This document shows positions 1 through 6,178 of a stretch of DNA of 6,677 nt, in pieces (positions within the stretch are counted from its first letter, which is position 1; every line of letters starts with the position of its first letter). Origin of the DNA: Elusimicrobiota bacterium. GTDB taxonomy: Bacteria; Ratteibacteria; UBA8468; B48-G9; JAFGKM01. The notes beneath the pieces were generated by a model. That model made no database searches, was not told the DNA's origin, and was given only the letters and a program-made list of their open reading frames with translations. The stretch covers positions 1 to 6,677 of the forward strand of contig JAAYXZ010000107.1 in the NCBI GenBank assembly GCA_012515635.1, given 5' to 3'. The position numbers were made by a program, and so were the translations under genes.

Positions 1-1
1 A

Positions 2-388
2 ATACTTAACACATCAGGAAAACTCGCAAAAAATGTAACCGTAAAGCAGATATCCAATATTGTGCATGCGCGATTAAATGAGTTGTTCACTCAATACATA
101 AAACCCCCTATTATGCAAACAGGGGAGGCAAGCATAGCAGGTGCAAACATAGTAATTACAGGCGGTTGTTCCAAAACCAAAGATATAACAAAACTTTCGG
201 AAGAGATATTCGGACTGCCAACAAGAATAGGAGTGCCTAAAAATCTTTCTGACCTTGAAACAATCTATCATCAACCAGAATTTAGCACAGGTGTAGGTCT
301 TGTAATGCTTGCATCGCAACAGGCAAGAAAACAACGAAAAAAAACCTTCTTTCAAAAGATAAAAAATCGTTTGAAAGGTTTGTTTTAA
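2..388 (+). CDS. ftsA: Cell division protein FtsA, C-terminal part (5' end cut by window edge)
   Basis: FtsA is an actin-fold ATPase that tethers FtsZ filaments to the inner face of the cytoplasmic membrane and recruits later divisome proteins. The frame is open from base 2 and the window shows the last 128 codons; the GTG at 62 is internal, not the start. Visible residues 53-60 read IVITGGCS, the phosphate-2/adenosine segment of the actin fold (usual form: TGGGA). They are followed by GLPTRIGVP and by PEFSTGVGL near residue 100, both typical FtsA C-terminal blocks. The last residues, FFQKIKNRLKGLF, alternate aromatic/aliphatic and Lys/Arg positions, as in the amphipathic membrane-targeting helix of FtsA. 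ftsZ begins 15 nt downstream, the classical ftsA-ftsZ order. A MreB or DnaK homologue would lack this tail and neighbour. Any promoter lies outside the window. Confidence 0.94.
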   Translation: MLNTSGKLAKNVTVKQISNIVHARLNELFTQYIKPPIMQTGEASIAGANIVITGGCSKTKDITKLSEEIFGLPTRIGVPKNLSDLETIYHQPEFSTGVGLVMLASQQARKQRKKTFFQKIKNRLKGLF

Positions 389-403
389 AAAACAGGAAAA
401 CAA

Positions 404-1495
404 ATGATTAAATATATTGAAGAGAATGAAAGCGCCGGCACGATAAATATGAAAATCGTCGGAGTCGGAAATGCCGGCAGTAATATCATTTCAAGGATAT
501 ACGGAAAAATAGACGGAGTGAAGTTTGTTATTTTTAATACAGATGTTAACAGTTTAAAATATGCAAAAGCCGACTATAAAATACAGATAGGTGAAAAAAC
601 AACACAAGGCAGAGGCACTGGGTCTGACCCTGAAAAAGGTAAATTTGCGGCAAGTGAAGATAAGGATAAAATAACAGAAGTGCTGAAAAACACCAACATT
701 ATCTTCTTTGTAGTAGGATTAGGAGGGGGAACAGGGACAGGGAGTTCTCCTGTAATAGCAAAATCAGCAAGGGATAGCGGTGCCATAGTTATATCAATAG
801 TGACTACGCCTTTTGAGTTTGAAGGAGAAAAGAAAACCAATATCGCCAGAGATGGCTTACAAGCACTTGAAGCCAATGTAGATACCCTTATACATATCCC
901 CAATCAAAAATTATATGAGATTGTTGAGAACAATATATCTATGGCAGATGCCTTCGGGAGGATTGATGAGAGAGTGTTAAATATCATTACTGCTCTTTCA
1001 GACCTTATATATAAACCCAAACTTCTTGAAATTGACTTTGCAGACATCTGCTCTGTGGTAGAAAACGCAGGCAAAGGCATAGTAGGATTGGGCTATGGAA
1101 CAGGCGAAGGACGCATAGAGAACGCCGCAAGAGATACAATCAACGACCCCTTGATTGAACAGGTTGATATAATGGAAGCAAAAAACATTCTTATAAGCAT
1201 TACAGGAAGCGAAGACCTTTCTTTAAAAGAATTCGGCGAAGCCATGAGTATAATACAGAAAAGAATCTCGTCTTCTTCAAAAAAACTTGGGGTTACCATA
1301 GACCCTACATTAAAAAATGAGGTGAAAATCACTCTCCTTGCTACAGGCATAGACAGCAGGCAAAAAGAGACACAGAAAAAACATGCGCCTGAAAAGAAAA
1401 AAGAAGAAGGAGAACTGCCGCTGACTTCGCCAATAGAACAAGATCAAGATATAGATATACCCCCTGCTCTTAGAAAAAGGCAATCGGGGATATAA
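404..1495 (+). CDS. ftsZ: Cell division GTPase FtsZ (divergent)
   Basis: FtsZ is the tubulin-like GTPase that polymerises into the cytokinetic Z-ring at midcell. At 363 residues it has normal length. Domains seen: short N-terminal tail (1-16); Rossmann GTPase domain with GVGNAGSN (20-27), NTD (45-47), GRGTGSDPEKG T3 segment (69-79), the tubulin signature GGGTGTG (107-113) and FEG (139-141); core helix H7 (about 184-203); T7 loop EIDFAD (209-214); C-terminal domain ending at LLATGI (311-316); a charged linker of about 30 residues; and the conserved FtsA-binding peptide DIDIPPALRKRQ (349-360). Departures from the usual pattern: GVGNAG for GVGGGG, SDP for ANP in T3, and Glu209 for the near-invariant Asn of the NxDxxD catalytic loop. 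Both T7 aspartates remain. The ATG at 404 is preceded by AGGA at 394-397. The alternative Met at residue 16 would remove the usual N-terminal tail. The gene sits 15 nt after ftsA and is probably co-transcribed with it. Confidence 0.97.
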   Translation: MIKYIEENESAGTINMKIVGVGNAGSNIISRIYGKIDGVKFVIFNTDVNSLKYAKADYKIQIGEKTTQGRGTGSDPEKGKFAASEDKDKITEVLKNTNIIFFVVGLGGGTGTGSSPVIAKSARDSGAIVISIVTTPFEFEGEKKTNIARDGLQALEANVDTLIHIPNQKLYEIVENNISMADAFGRIDERVLNIITALSDLIYKPKLLEIDFADICSVVENAGKGIVGLGYGTGEGRIENAARDTINDPLIEQVDIMEAKNILISITGSEDLSLKEFGEAMSIIQKRISSSSKKLGVTIDPTLKNEVKITLLATGIDSRQKETQKKHAPEKKKEEGELPLTSPIEQDQDIDIPPALRKRQSGI

Positions 1496-1556
1496 TATAA
1501 TAAACTCATAGATAATTGAAAAACTCATTTACATCCTGCAAAGGGAAGGAGATAAA

Positions 1557-2702
1557 ATGTTAAAAAAACGTCTTTTTACGCCAGGACCGACATCTGTGCC
1601 GGAAGAGATTTTGCTTGAAATGGCTGCCCCAATTATGCACCACAGAACTGATGAATTTATCAGTGTAGCAAAAGAGGTTTTTGAAAACCTAAGGTATATT
1701 TTTCAAACAAAAAATGATGTGTTTGTTATCGCTTCTTCAGGCACGGGCGCAATGGAAACCTCTATAACAAGTTTTCTTTCCAAAGGGGACAAGGTGCTGG
1801 TAATCTCCGGTGGAAAATTCGGAGAAAGGTTCAAAGAGATTTCCCTTGCTTATCAATTAGATGTAATTTCCGTAGACCTTAAATGGGGAGAAAAACTAAA
1901 CCCTGACACAATTAAGGAATTGCTTGAGAAAAACCCTGATATAAAGGCGGTTTTCGGAACACTTTGTGAAACATCCACAGGAACACATTTTGATATACAA
2001 ACCATAGGAGAGATTGTTTCGGGATATGAGGACACCATTTTTGTTGTGGACGCAATCAGTTCCCTCGGAGCTGTTCCCTGCCTTACAGATGACTGGAAAA
2101 TAGATGTTGTGATTACCGGTTCCCAAAAAGCGTTTATGCTGCCTCCCGGATTAGCATTTATGTCTGTAAGCGATAAAGCATGGAAGAAAACGGAAACATC
2201 CAACCTTCCTAAATATTATTTTAACCTTAAAAAATATAAAAAAACCCTTGCCAAAAATGACTTTCCTTTTACCATTCCGGTATCTCTTGTTATCGGACTG
2301 AAAAAATCCCTTAACATTATTAAAACCGCCGGTATTGAAAAGATATGGGAAGAACACCGCATCCGCGCTGAAGCGACAAAACAGGCAATGGTAGCTGCCG
2401 GTTTAAAACTCTTCTCGGAAGCCCCTTCCAATGCAGTAACAGCAGTGCTTTTACCGGAGAATGTAGAGGGTGATAAACTCATAAAACTCTTGAGAACAAA
2501 ATATGGCATCTCCTTAGCCGGCGGACAGGACCATATGAAAGGCAAAATTATACGCATATCTCATCTCGGATGGCAGGATGAGTTTGATGTCCTTACCGCT
2601 ATTAATGCTATAGGCGTAGGACTGACAGAACTGGGTTATTCAATTGATATTGAGAAAGGTATAACAGCAGCCAAAAAGATTCTATTCGCTACCCCTAAAT
2701 AA
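1557..2702 (+). CDS. Class V PLP aminotransferase, alanine-glyoxylate / serine-pyruvate type
   Basis: This is a cytosolic fold-type I PLP enzyme of the family that moves the amino group of alanine or serine to glyoxylate or pyruvate; related bacterial members can serve serine/glycine metabolism. At 381 residues it is full length. Seen: TPGPTSVP near the N-terminus (8-15), the phosphate-binding SGTGAME (61-67), the pyridine-nitrogen aspartate in VVDAISSLG (D165), the Schiff-base lysine in GSQK (K191) followed by LPPGLAF, and the carboxylate-binding arginine in RISHLG (R333). The ATG at 1557 has a strong ribosome site, AAGGAG at 1546-1551, 5 nt upstream. The gene lies 61 nt after ftsZ on the same strand. 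Relatives are often followed by serA (phosphoglycerate dehydrogenase); here the next gene is convergent, so context does not fix the substrate. Ureidoglycine-glyoxylate or other class V transaminase activity is possible. Family assignment is firm, substrate is inferred. Confidence 0.9.
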   Translation: MLKKRLFTPGPTSVPEEILLEMAAPIMHHRTDEFISVAKEVFENLRYIFQTKNDVFVIASSGTGAMETSITSFLSKGDKVLVISGGKFGERFKEISLAYQLDVISVDLKWGEKLNPDTIKELLEKNPDIKAVFGTLCETSTGTHFDIQTIGEIVSGYEDTIFVVDAISSLGAVPCLTDDWKIDVVITGSQKAFMLPPGLAFMSVSDKAWKKTETSNLPKYYFNLKKYKKTLAKNDFPFTIPVSLVIGLKKSLNIIKTAGIEKIWEEHRIRAEATKQAMVAAGLKLFSEAPSNAVTAVLLPENVEGDKLIKLLRTKYGISLAGGQDHMKGKIIRISHLGWQDEFDVLTAINAIGVGLTELGYSIDIEKGITAAKKILFATPK

Positions 2703-2737
2703 AATATCAGTGTTTTTTTATTTCTTTCTTTTAGGGG
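2692..2737. terminator. Possible terminator in the convergent 3' junction
   Basis: The two convergent genes stop at 2702 and 2718. Across them lies a perfect 8-base inverted repeat, CCCCTAAA at 2692-2699 against TTTAGGGG at 2730-2737, with 30 bases between. Nested inside is an AT-only 8-bp stem, AAATAAAA at 2697-2704 against TTTTATTT at 2716-2723. The two stems share bases and cannot form fully together. A run of seven T at 2713-2719 and T-rich sequence after it would suit termination of the + strand transcript. No comparable U-run follows on the - strand. The outer repeat partly reflects both genes ending in a Pro-Lys codon pair, so it may be coincidence. Confidence 0.35.
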
Positions 2738-4034
2738 GAAGATGGATACTATTGTTATTCAAGTCCTGTATACTTTCCATAATACCTTCAGCAAAGGTAG
2801 GATGACAATAAAATATCTTTTCAACATCCTTGATTTTTAATCCGTTGGCAATAGCAAGAGTAGCAAAGGATATAAGTTCAGTAGATCCTTTACCAATTAT
2901 ATGGGTTCCTATTATTCTCTCTGTGTCTTTTTCAGCAACTACCTTGAAAAAACCGTCTGTTTTGTGATCAGCAAAGGCGCGGCCAAGCGCAGAATAAGGG
3001 AATTTCCCAACAATAGTATTAATCCCCTGCTCTTCCGCTCTTTCTGCAGTCAATCCGCATATACCAATTTCAGGGTCTGTGAAAATAACCTCAGGTATAA
3101 CGCTGTAATCAATAACTTCATCCTTTCCGCAAATATTTGCTGCAGCAACCTCGCCCTCTTTTGTCGCAACATAGGCAAGTTGATGTTTTCCATTCACATC
3201 TCCAGTGGCATAAATACCGTCTATATTTGTTCTTAATCTTTCGCCTGTCTTAATTCCTCTATTATCTGCAACAAGTCCGTTAAGTTCCGGTATATTCGCC
3301 TTAACTCCCACAGATATCAAAATTTTTTCTGCTTCAATAATCTCACAACTTGAAAGTTTTTGATTTAGGTTGACTTCTATCCCCCTCTTTTCAAAATTTT
3401 TTTTCAGTAATCCTGTTATTTCTTTGTCTTTCCCCGGAAGCAGCGTATCCATCATTTCATAAATCTTTACCTTAACACCAAACTTATTGAATATTGAGGC
3501 AAACTCACATCCAATAAATCCGCCGCCTATAATAGCAATACTTTCAGGCAATTTTTGAAATGCCCATATCTTGTCAGAAGTAACAACCCTCTCGTCATCT
3601 TTAAAACAATCAGGTACAAAAGAATCAGCCCCTGTGCTTATTACTATATTGTCTCCTGTGTAAATATCTCCATTCACCTCAACAGTTTTTATATCTACAA
3701 ATTTTGCTTTACCTTTTATGACTTCTACTCCGTATCCTTTTAATAGCATACTTATGCCTGTTTTGAGTTTTAATATAACATCGTTAAGAATTTCATTTAA
3801 AACCTTGCTCCAATCATAATTCACTATCTTCTCAATACCTTTGTATTTTGAAGGGGCAATCTCTTCAGAGACAGTATATAACGCCTTAGTCGGAATACAC
3901 CCCCTGTTAAGGCATACACCACCCAAAGCAAATTCTTCCACTAAAAGCACCGTTTTCCCAAACTGAGCGCACCTGATAGCTGAAGGATAACCAGCAGGTC
4001 CTCCCCCTATAACTATTACGTCATATTTTTTCAT
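2718..4034 (-). CDS. lpdA: Dihydrolipoyl dehydrogenase (E3), shortened NAD domain
   Basis: This FAD-dependent pyridine nucleotide-disulfide oxidoreductase is expected to reoxidise dihydrolipoamide on E2 or glycine-cleavage H protein, with NAD+ as acceptor. Seen: N-terminal FAD site GGGPAG (10-15); redox disulfide C41/C46 in GGVCLNRGCIPTK; NAD-site GGGFIG (170-175); second FAD motif ATGDV (276-280); and the C-terminal dimerisation domain with the His-Glu pair in HPTFAE (H411, E416), five residues apart as in E. coli Lpd. This combination distinguishes it from glutathione or mercuric reductases. At 438 residues it is shorter than the usual 460-475. By eye most of the loss is about 15-20 residues at 224-238, just before ILISVG, where relatives have extra beta strands. 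The start overlaps the end of gmhB by 14 nt and has AAAGGAA at 4041-4047 inside gmhB. No lipoyl E2 or glycine-cleavage gene is in the window, so the partner complex is unknown. Confidence 0.92.
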   Translation of the reverse strand: MKKYDVIVIGGGPAGYPSAIRCAQFGKTVLLVEEFALGGVCLNRGCIPTKALYTVSEEIAPSKYKGIEKIVNYDWSKVLNEILNDVILKLKTGISMLLKGYGVEVIKGKAKFVDIKTVEVNGDIYTGDNIVISTGADSFVPDCFKDDERVVTSDKIWAFQKLPESIAIIGGGFIGCEFASIFNKFGVKVKIYEMMDTLLPGKDKEITGLLKKNFEKRGIEVNLNQKLSSCEIIEAEKILISVGVKANIPELNGLVADNRGIKTGERLRTNIDGIYATGDVNGKHQLAYVATKEGEVAAANICGKDEVIDYSVIPEVIFTDPEIGICGLTAERAEEQGINTIVGKFPYSALGRAFADHKTDGFFKVVAEKDTERIIGTHIIGKGSTELISFATLAIANGLKIKDVEKIFYCHPTFAEGIMESIQDLNNNSIHLPPKRKK

Positions 4035-4584
4035 TTTTATTTCCTTTGGTTATAAATTCTGCAGCTGTTTTTAAATCTTCAAAGATAAAATCCGGCTTTA
4101 TCTGCCAGTTGTTCACTTCATCCCTTGTCTTTGTCTTTCCTGTCAGAACAAGAACAGTTTTCACCCCGATGCTCTTCCCCGCAATAATATCAATATCGCT
4201 ATCTCCAATAAAATATGCTTCGGCATAGTTAATACCCTTAATATCTTGCTCTGCCTGCTTAAATAGTCCTGTTTTGGGCTTTCTGCAATCACAATTTTCT
4301 TCTGGGGTATGTCTGCAATAATAGGTCCCTGTCAATTCAACATCTTCTTTCTTAAGGACATCTTTCATCCGTTTAGTGATATCATCAAGGTCTTCTTGAC
4401 TAAAAAGCCCTCTATTTAATCCTGCTTGGTTGGATATAATAACAAGTTTATATCCGTTGCTATAGAGTTTTTTCAATCCGTCAATAGCGCCGTCTATAAA
4501 CTGAAATTCCCCCCAGTTTTTCACATAGTCCTGAGGGGTGAATATGGAAATAACTCCATCTCTGTCAAGAAATATCAGTTTCAT
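4021..4584 (-). CDS. gmhB: D-glycero-D-manno-heptose 1,7-bisphosphate 7-phosphatase (GmhB-like HAD phosphatase)
   Basis: GmhB removes the 7-phosphate from heptose 1,7-bisphosphate on the way to ADP- or GDP-heptose, used for LPS core or surface glycans; it acts in the cytosol. The 187 residues match the HAD-IIIA size. Seen: DRDG (7-10) with nucleophile D7 and acid/base D9; SNQAGLNRG (51-59), the motif II region; a zinc knuckle with C90, H92, C98 and C100; RKPKTG right after it (101-106); and GDSDID (127-132), the metal-binding acidic motif. The zinc loop between H92 and C98 is short, unlike the long loop of E. coli GmhB. Histidinol-phosphatase (HisB N-domain) shares these motifs and is the main alternative; no his or other heptose genes are nearby. 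The start is 15 nt after argC and has no clear Shine-Dalgarno, suggesting reinitiation by ribosomes leaving argC. The end overlaps lpd by 14 nt. Confidence 0.85.
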   Translation of the reverse strand: MKLIFLDRDGVISIFTPQDYVKNWGEFQFIDGAIDGLKKLYSNGYKLVIISNQAGLNRGLFSQEDLDDITKRMKDVLKKEDVELTGTYYCRHTPEENCDCRKPKTGLFKQAEQDIKGINYAEAYFIGDSDIDIIAGKSIGVKTVLVLTGKTKTRDEVNNWQIKPDFIFEDLKTAAEFITKGNKNEKI

Positions 4585-4599
4585 TTTTCTTTTGTTATT

Positions 4600-5619
4600 T
4601 TAGAAGAACGGCAGGGTTTCTTTCAAACCAAGCATTAAATTCATATTTTGGACTGCCTGTCCTGCTGCGCCTTTCACAAGATTATCAATGGCTGATACAA
4701 CCACAAGTGTTTTAGTGTCCACAAGTTTAATTCCTATATCACAGAAATTGGTATTTACGATGTTTTTAACTTCTGGTGAAACGCCATATTTCATAATCCT
4801 GACAAATGGTTCATCTGCATAGGTCTTTTCGTATATTTCTTGAAGTTTCTCCTCTGCTGTTTCGCTTTTAAGTGTCATATAACAGGTAGAAAGTATCCCC
4901 TGATTATAGGGAACAAGATGAGGAACGAATGTTATTGAACACTTGCCTCCGCCTACATTATTTAAAACCTCTTCCATTTCGGGCTGGTGGCGATGCTCTC
5001 CCATCTTATATGCTTTGATATTCTCATTACATTCCGCAAAAAGATTGCCTATAGCAGGTGTTCTGCCTGCGCCTGTCACACCGCTCTTGGAATCCGCAAA
5101 GACCTTATTTTCTATAAGATTGTTTTTTACAAGAGGATATAACGCTAAAATAACTGATGTTGGATAACATCCGGGATTGGCGATATAATCACACCCTTTT
5201 ATTTTGTCTCTGTTTAGTTCAGGCAATCCATAGATAAATTTGCAGTTAAGGTCAGGGCAGGCGTGTTTTGTGTACCAATTTTCATAAATTTTTAAATCGT
5301 CAAACCTGAAATCCGCACTGAGATCAACAACCTTTTTCCCCATCTTCGCAAGAGAAACGACAAAATTCATTGAGACCTCGTGTGGAAGCGCAAGAAATAC
5401 AACATCGCAGTTTTTTTCTATCTCTTGCCAATCGGGAGTGTTTTTACATCTTAATTCAATCAATCCCTTTAATTTTGGTATTATCTCTGTTATCTCCGGA
5501 GTCCCTTCTGCAGGCGCAACAAACCCAGCGGTTATCTCTACTTCAGAATGAGAAACAAGAATCTCTGTAAGTTTCTGTCCTGCATATCCGGAAATTCCAA
5601 ATATCCCTATCTTTACCAT
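4600..5619 (-). CDS. argC: N-acetyl-gamma-glutamyl-phosphate reductase
   Basis: ArgC catalyses the NADPH-dependent reduction of N-acetylglutamyl phosphate to N-acetylglutamate semialdehyde, the third step of arginine synthesis, in the cytosol. The 339 residues are the standard length of the short ArgC type. Seen: nucleotide-binding GISGYAG (8-14); FLALPH (75-80); the conserved VDLSADFR block (98-105); the catalytic cysteine in NPGCYPT (C151); SKSGVTGAGR (177-186); and the active-site histidine segment GEHRHQPE (207-214). Related semialdehyde dehydrogenases (Asd) lack GEHRHQPE. The start lies 6 nt after the rpsI stop. Its ribosome site GAGG (5624-5627) contains part of that TGA stop codon, so translation is probably coupled to rpsI. 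No argJ, argB or argD follows; the next genes are gmhB and lpd, so the rest of the pathway must be encoded elsewhere. Confidence 0.98.
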   Translation of the reverse strand: MVKIGIFGISGYAGQKLTEILVSHSEVEITAGFVAPAEGTPEITEIIPKLKGLIELRCKNTPDWQEIEKNCDVVFLALPHEVSMNFVVSLAKMGKKVVDLSADFRFDDLKIYENWYTKHACPDLNCKFIYGLPELNRDKIKGCDYIANPGCYPTSVILALYPLVKNNLIENKVFADSKSGVTGAGRTPAIGNLFAECNENIKAYKMGEHRHQPEMEEVLNNVGGGKCSITFVPHLVPYNQGILSTCYMTLKSETAEEKLQEIYEKTYADEPFVRIMKYGVSPEVKNIVNTNFCDIGIKLVDTKTLVVVSAIDNLVKGAAGQAVQNMNLMLGLKETLPFF

Positions 5620-5625
5620 TATGCC

Positions 5626-6024
5626 TCATCTTTTTGTCCACTGGAACTTCTTTCTTGCACCCTTCTGCCCGTATTTCTTTCTCTCTTTCATTCTCGGGTC
5701 TCTGGTTAGCAGTCCATATTCTCTCAATTTTGAAACCAGAGAGGGGTTATATTTTGCGACTGCTCTGGCAATACCTAATTTCAAAGCGTCCATATGCCCT
5801 GTCCTTCCTCCGCCAGTAACCTTCGCATATACATCAAACTGACCTGCAGTATCTGTTACTGAAAGGGGCTTAATTACTTCTTCTGCCTGATAAGAGAGAG
5901 GGAAATAGTCCTTAATTTCCTGATTATTTATGAATACTTGCCCTTTTCCTTCTTTGAGTTTTACAATAGCAATAGAAGTTTTTCTTCTTCCAATGCCTAT
6001 AATCATACCACTCTGTTCTGCCAT
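5626..6024 (-). CDS. rpsI: 30S ribosomal protein S9 (uS9)
   Basis: S9 is a small-subunit head protein whose C-terminal tail reaches the P-site tRNA anticodon stem. The 132 residues are normal length. Seen: GIGRRKTSIAIVKL near the N-terminus (10-23), usually GTGRRK; IKPL (51-54); GGGRTGHMDALKLGIARAV (71-89), the conserved GGG..G block with His and Asp where Gln and Gly/Ala are common; LLTRDPRMKERKKYG (105-119); and the C-terminal QWTKR, equivalent to the usual QFSKR ending in the tRNA-contacting Lys-Arg. The start has a strong GGAGGAA at 6030-6036, 5 nt before the ATG. The usual upstream partner rplM (L13) is absent; the gene upstream is lon. The promoter at 6109-6137 makes rpsI the first gene of the rpsI-argC-gmhB-lpd cluster. 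Confidence 0.98.
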   Translation of the reverse strand: MAEQSGMIIGIGRRKTSIAIVKLKEGKGQVFINNQEIKDYFPLSYQAEEVIKPLSVTDTAGQFDVYAKVTGGGRTGHMDALKLGIARAVAKYNPSLVSKLREYGLLTRDPRMKERKKYGQKGARKKFQWTKR

Positions 6025-6102
6025 GTTTTTTCCTCCGTATAAATAGTGAATTCAGGATAAATCGTGTTCCTGCTATTTCGTTGCACTGTCTTATTAAGAT
6101 TA
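6025..6102 (-). promoter_or_regulatory. 5' leader of the rpsI transcript
   Basis: This is the stretch from the inferred transcription start to the rpsI ATG. It contains the strong ribosome site GGAGGAA (6030-6036) and one small possible hairpin, CAGGA/TCCTG with a 10-base loop (6053-6072). I recognise no known ribosomal-protein leader motif. The hairpin is too weak to claim autoregulation. Confidence 0.3.
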
Positions 6103-6108
6103 GGTTAA

Positions 6109-6137
6109 ATTTTATGAGATTTCCATACAATTGTCAA
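6109..6137 (-). promoter_or_regulatory. Sigma70-type promoter for rpsI-argC-gmhB-lpd
   Basis: Read on the - strand, a perfect -35 hexamer TTGACA (6132-6137) is followed after exactly 17 bases by TAAAAT (6109-6114), five of six matches to TATAAT. An A/T-rich stretch lies just upstream of the -35 box. Transcription would begin near 6101-6103, giving a leader of about 77 nt before the rpsI ATG. It sits in the 154-nt gap between lon and rpsI, where such a promoter is expected. The start site is inferred. Confidence 0.75.
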
Positions 6138-6178
6138 ATGGTTAATCATTTTTATTCCTGCTGAGACAAACAAAGGAA

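Noticed and set aside
74..403. 109-codon - strand open frame opposite the end of ftsA
   Set aside because: Its residues are a shadow of the conserved FtsA frame, with Cys/Phe-rich composition and no motif.
574..903. 109-codon - strand open frame opposite ftsZ
   Set aside because: It lies entirely over the conserved GTPase domain of FtsZ and has no homology-like motif; it is an antisense shadow.
1469..1496. Perfect -10 hexamer TATAAT at 1491-1496, over the ftsZ stop, as a promoter for the aminotransferase
   Set aside because: The best -35 candidate at the right distance, CTTAGA, matches only three of six bases, and AT-rich stop-codon sequence easily yields TATAAT by chance.
2692..2737. Site-specific recombination or attachment site at the convergent junction
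   Set aside because: There is no integrase, no flanking repeat and no break in gene content; the inverted repeat is explained by a terminator or by codon constraint.
5924..6130. Small - strand open frame of 68 codons between lon and rpsI
   Set aside because: It runs into rpsI in another frame, starts upstream of the inferred transcription start, and has no ribosome site or recognisable composition.
6067..6162. Direct repeat of AGCAGGAA (- strand) at 6067-6074 and 6155-6162 as paired operator sites
   Set aside because: Eight bases repeated once, on either side of the promoter, with no symmetry or extended match; chance is the simpler reading.
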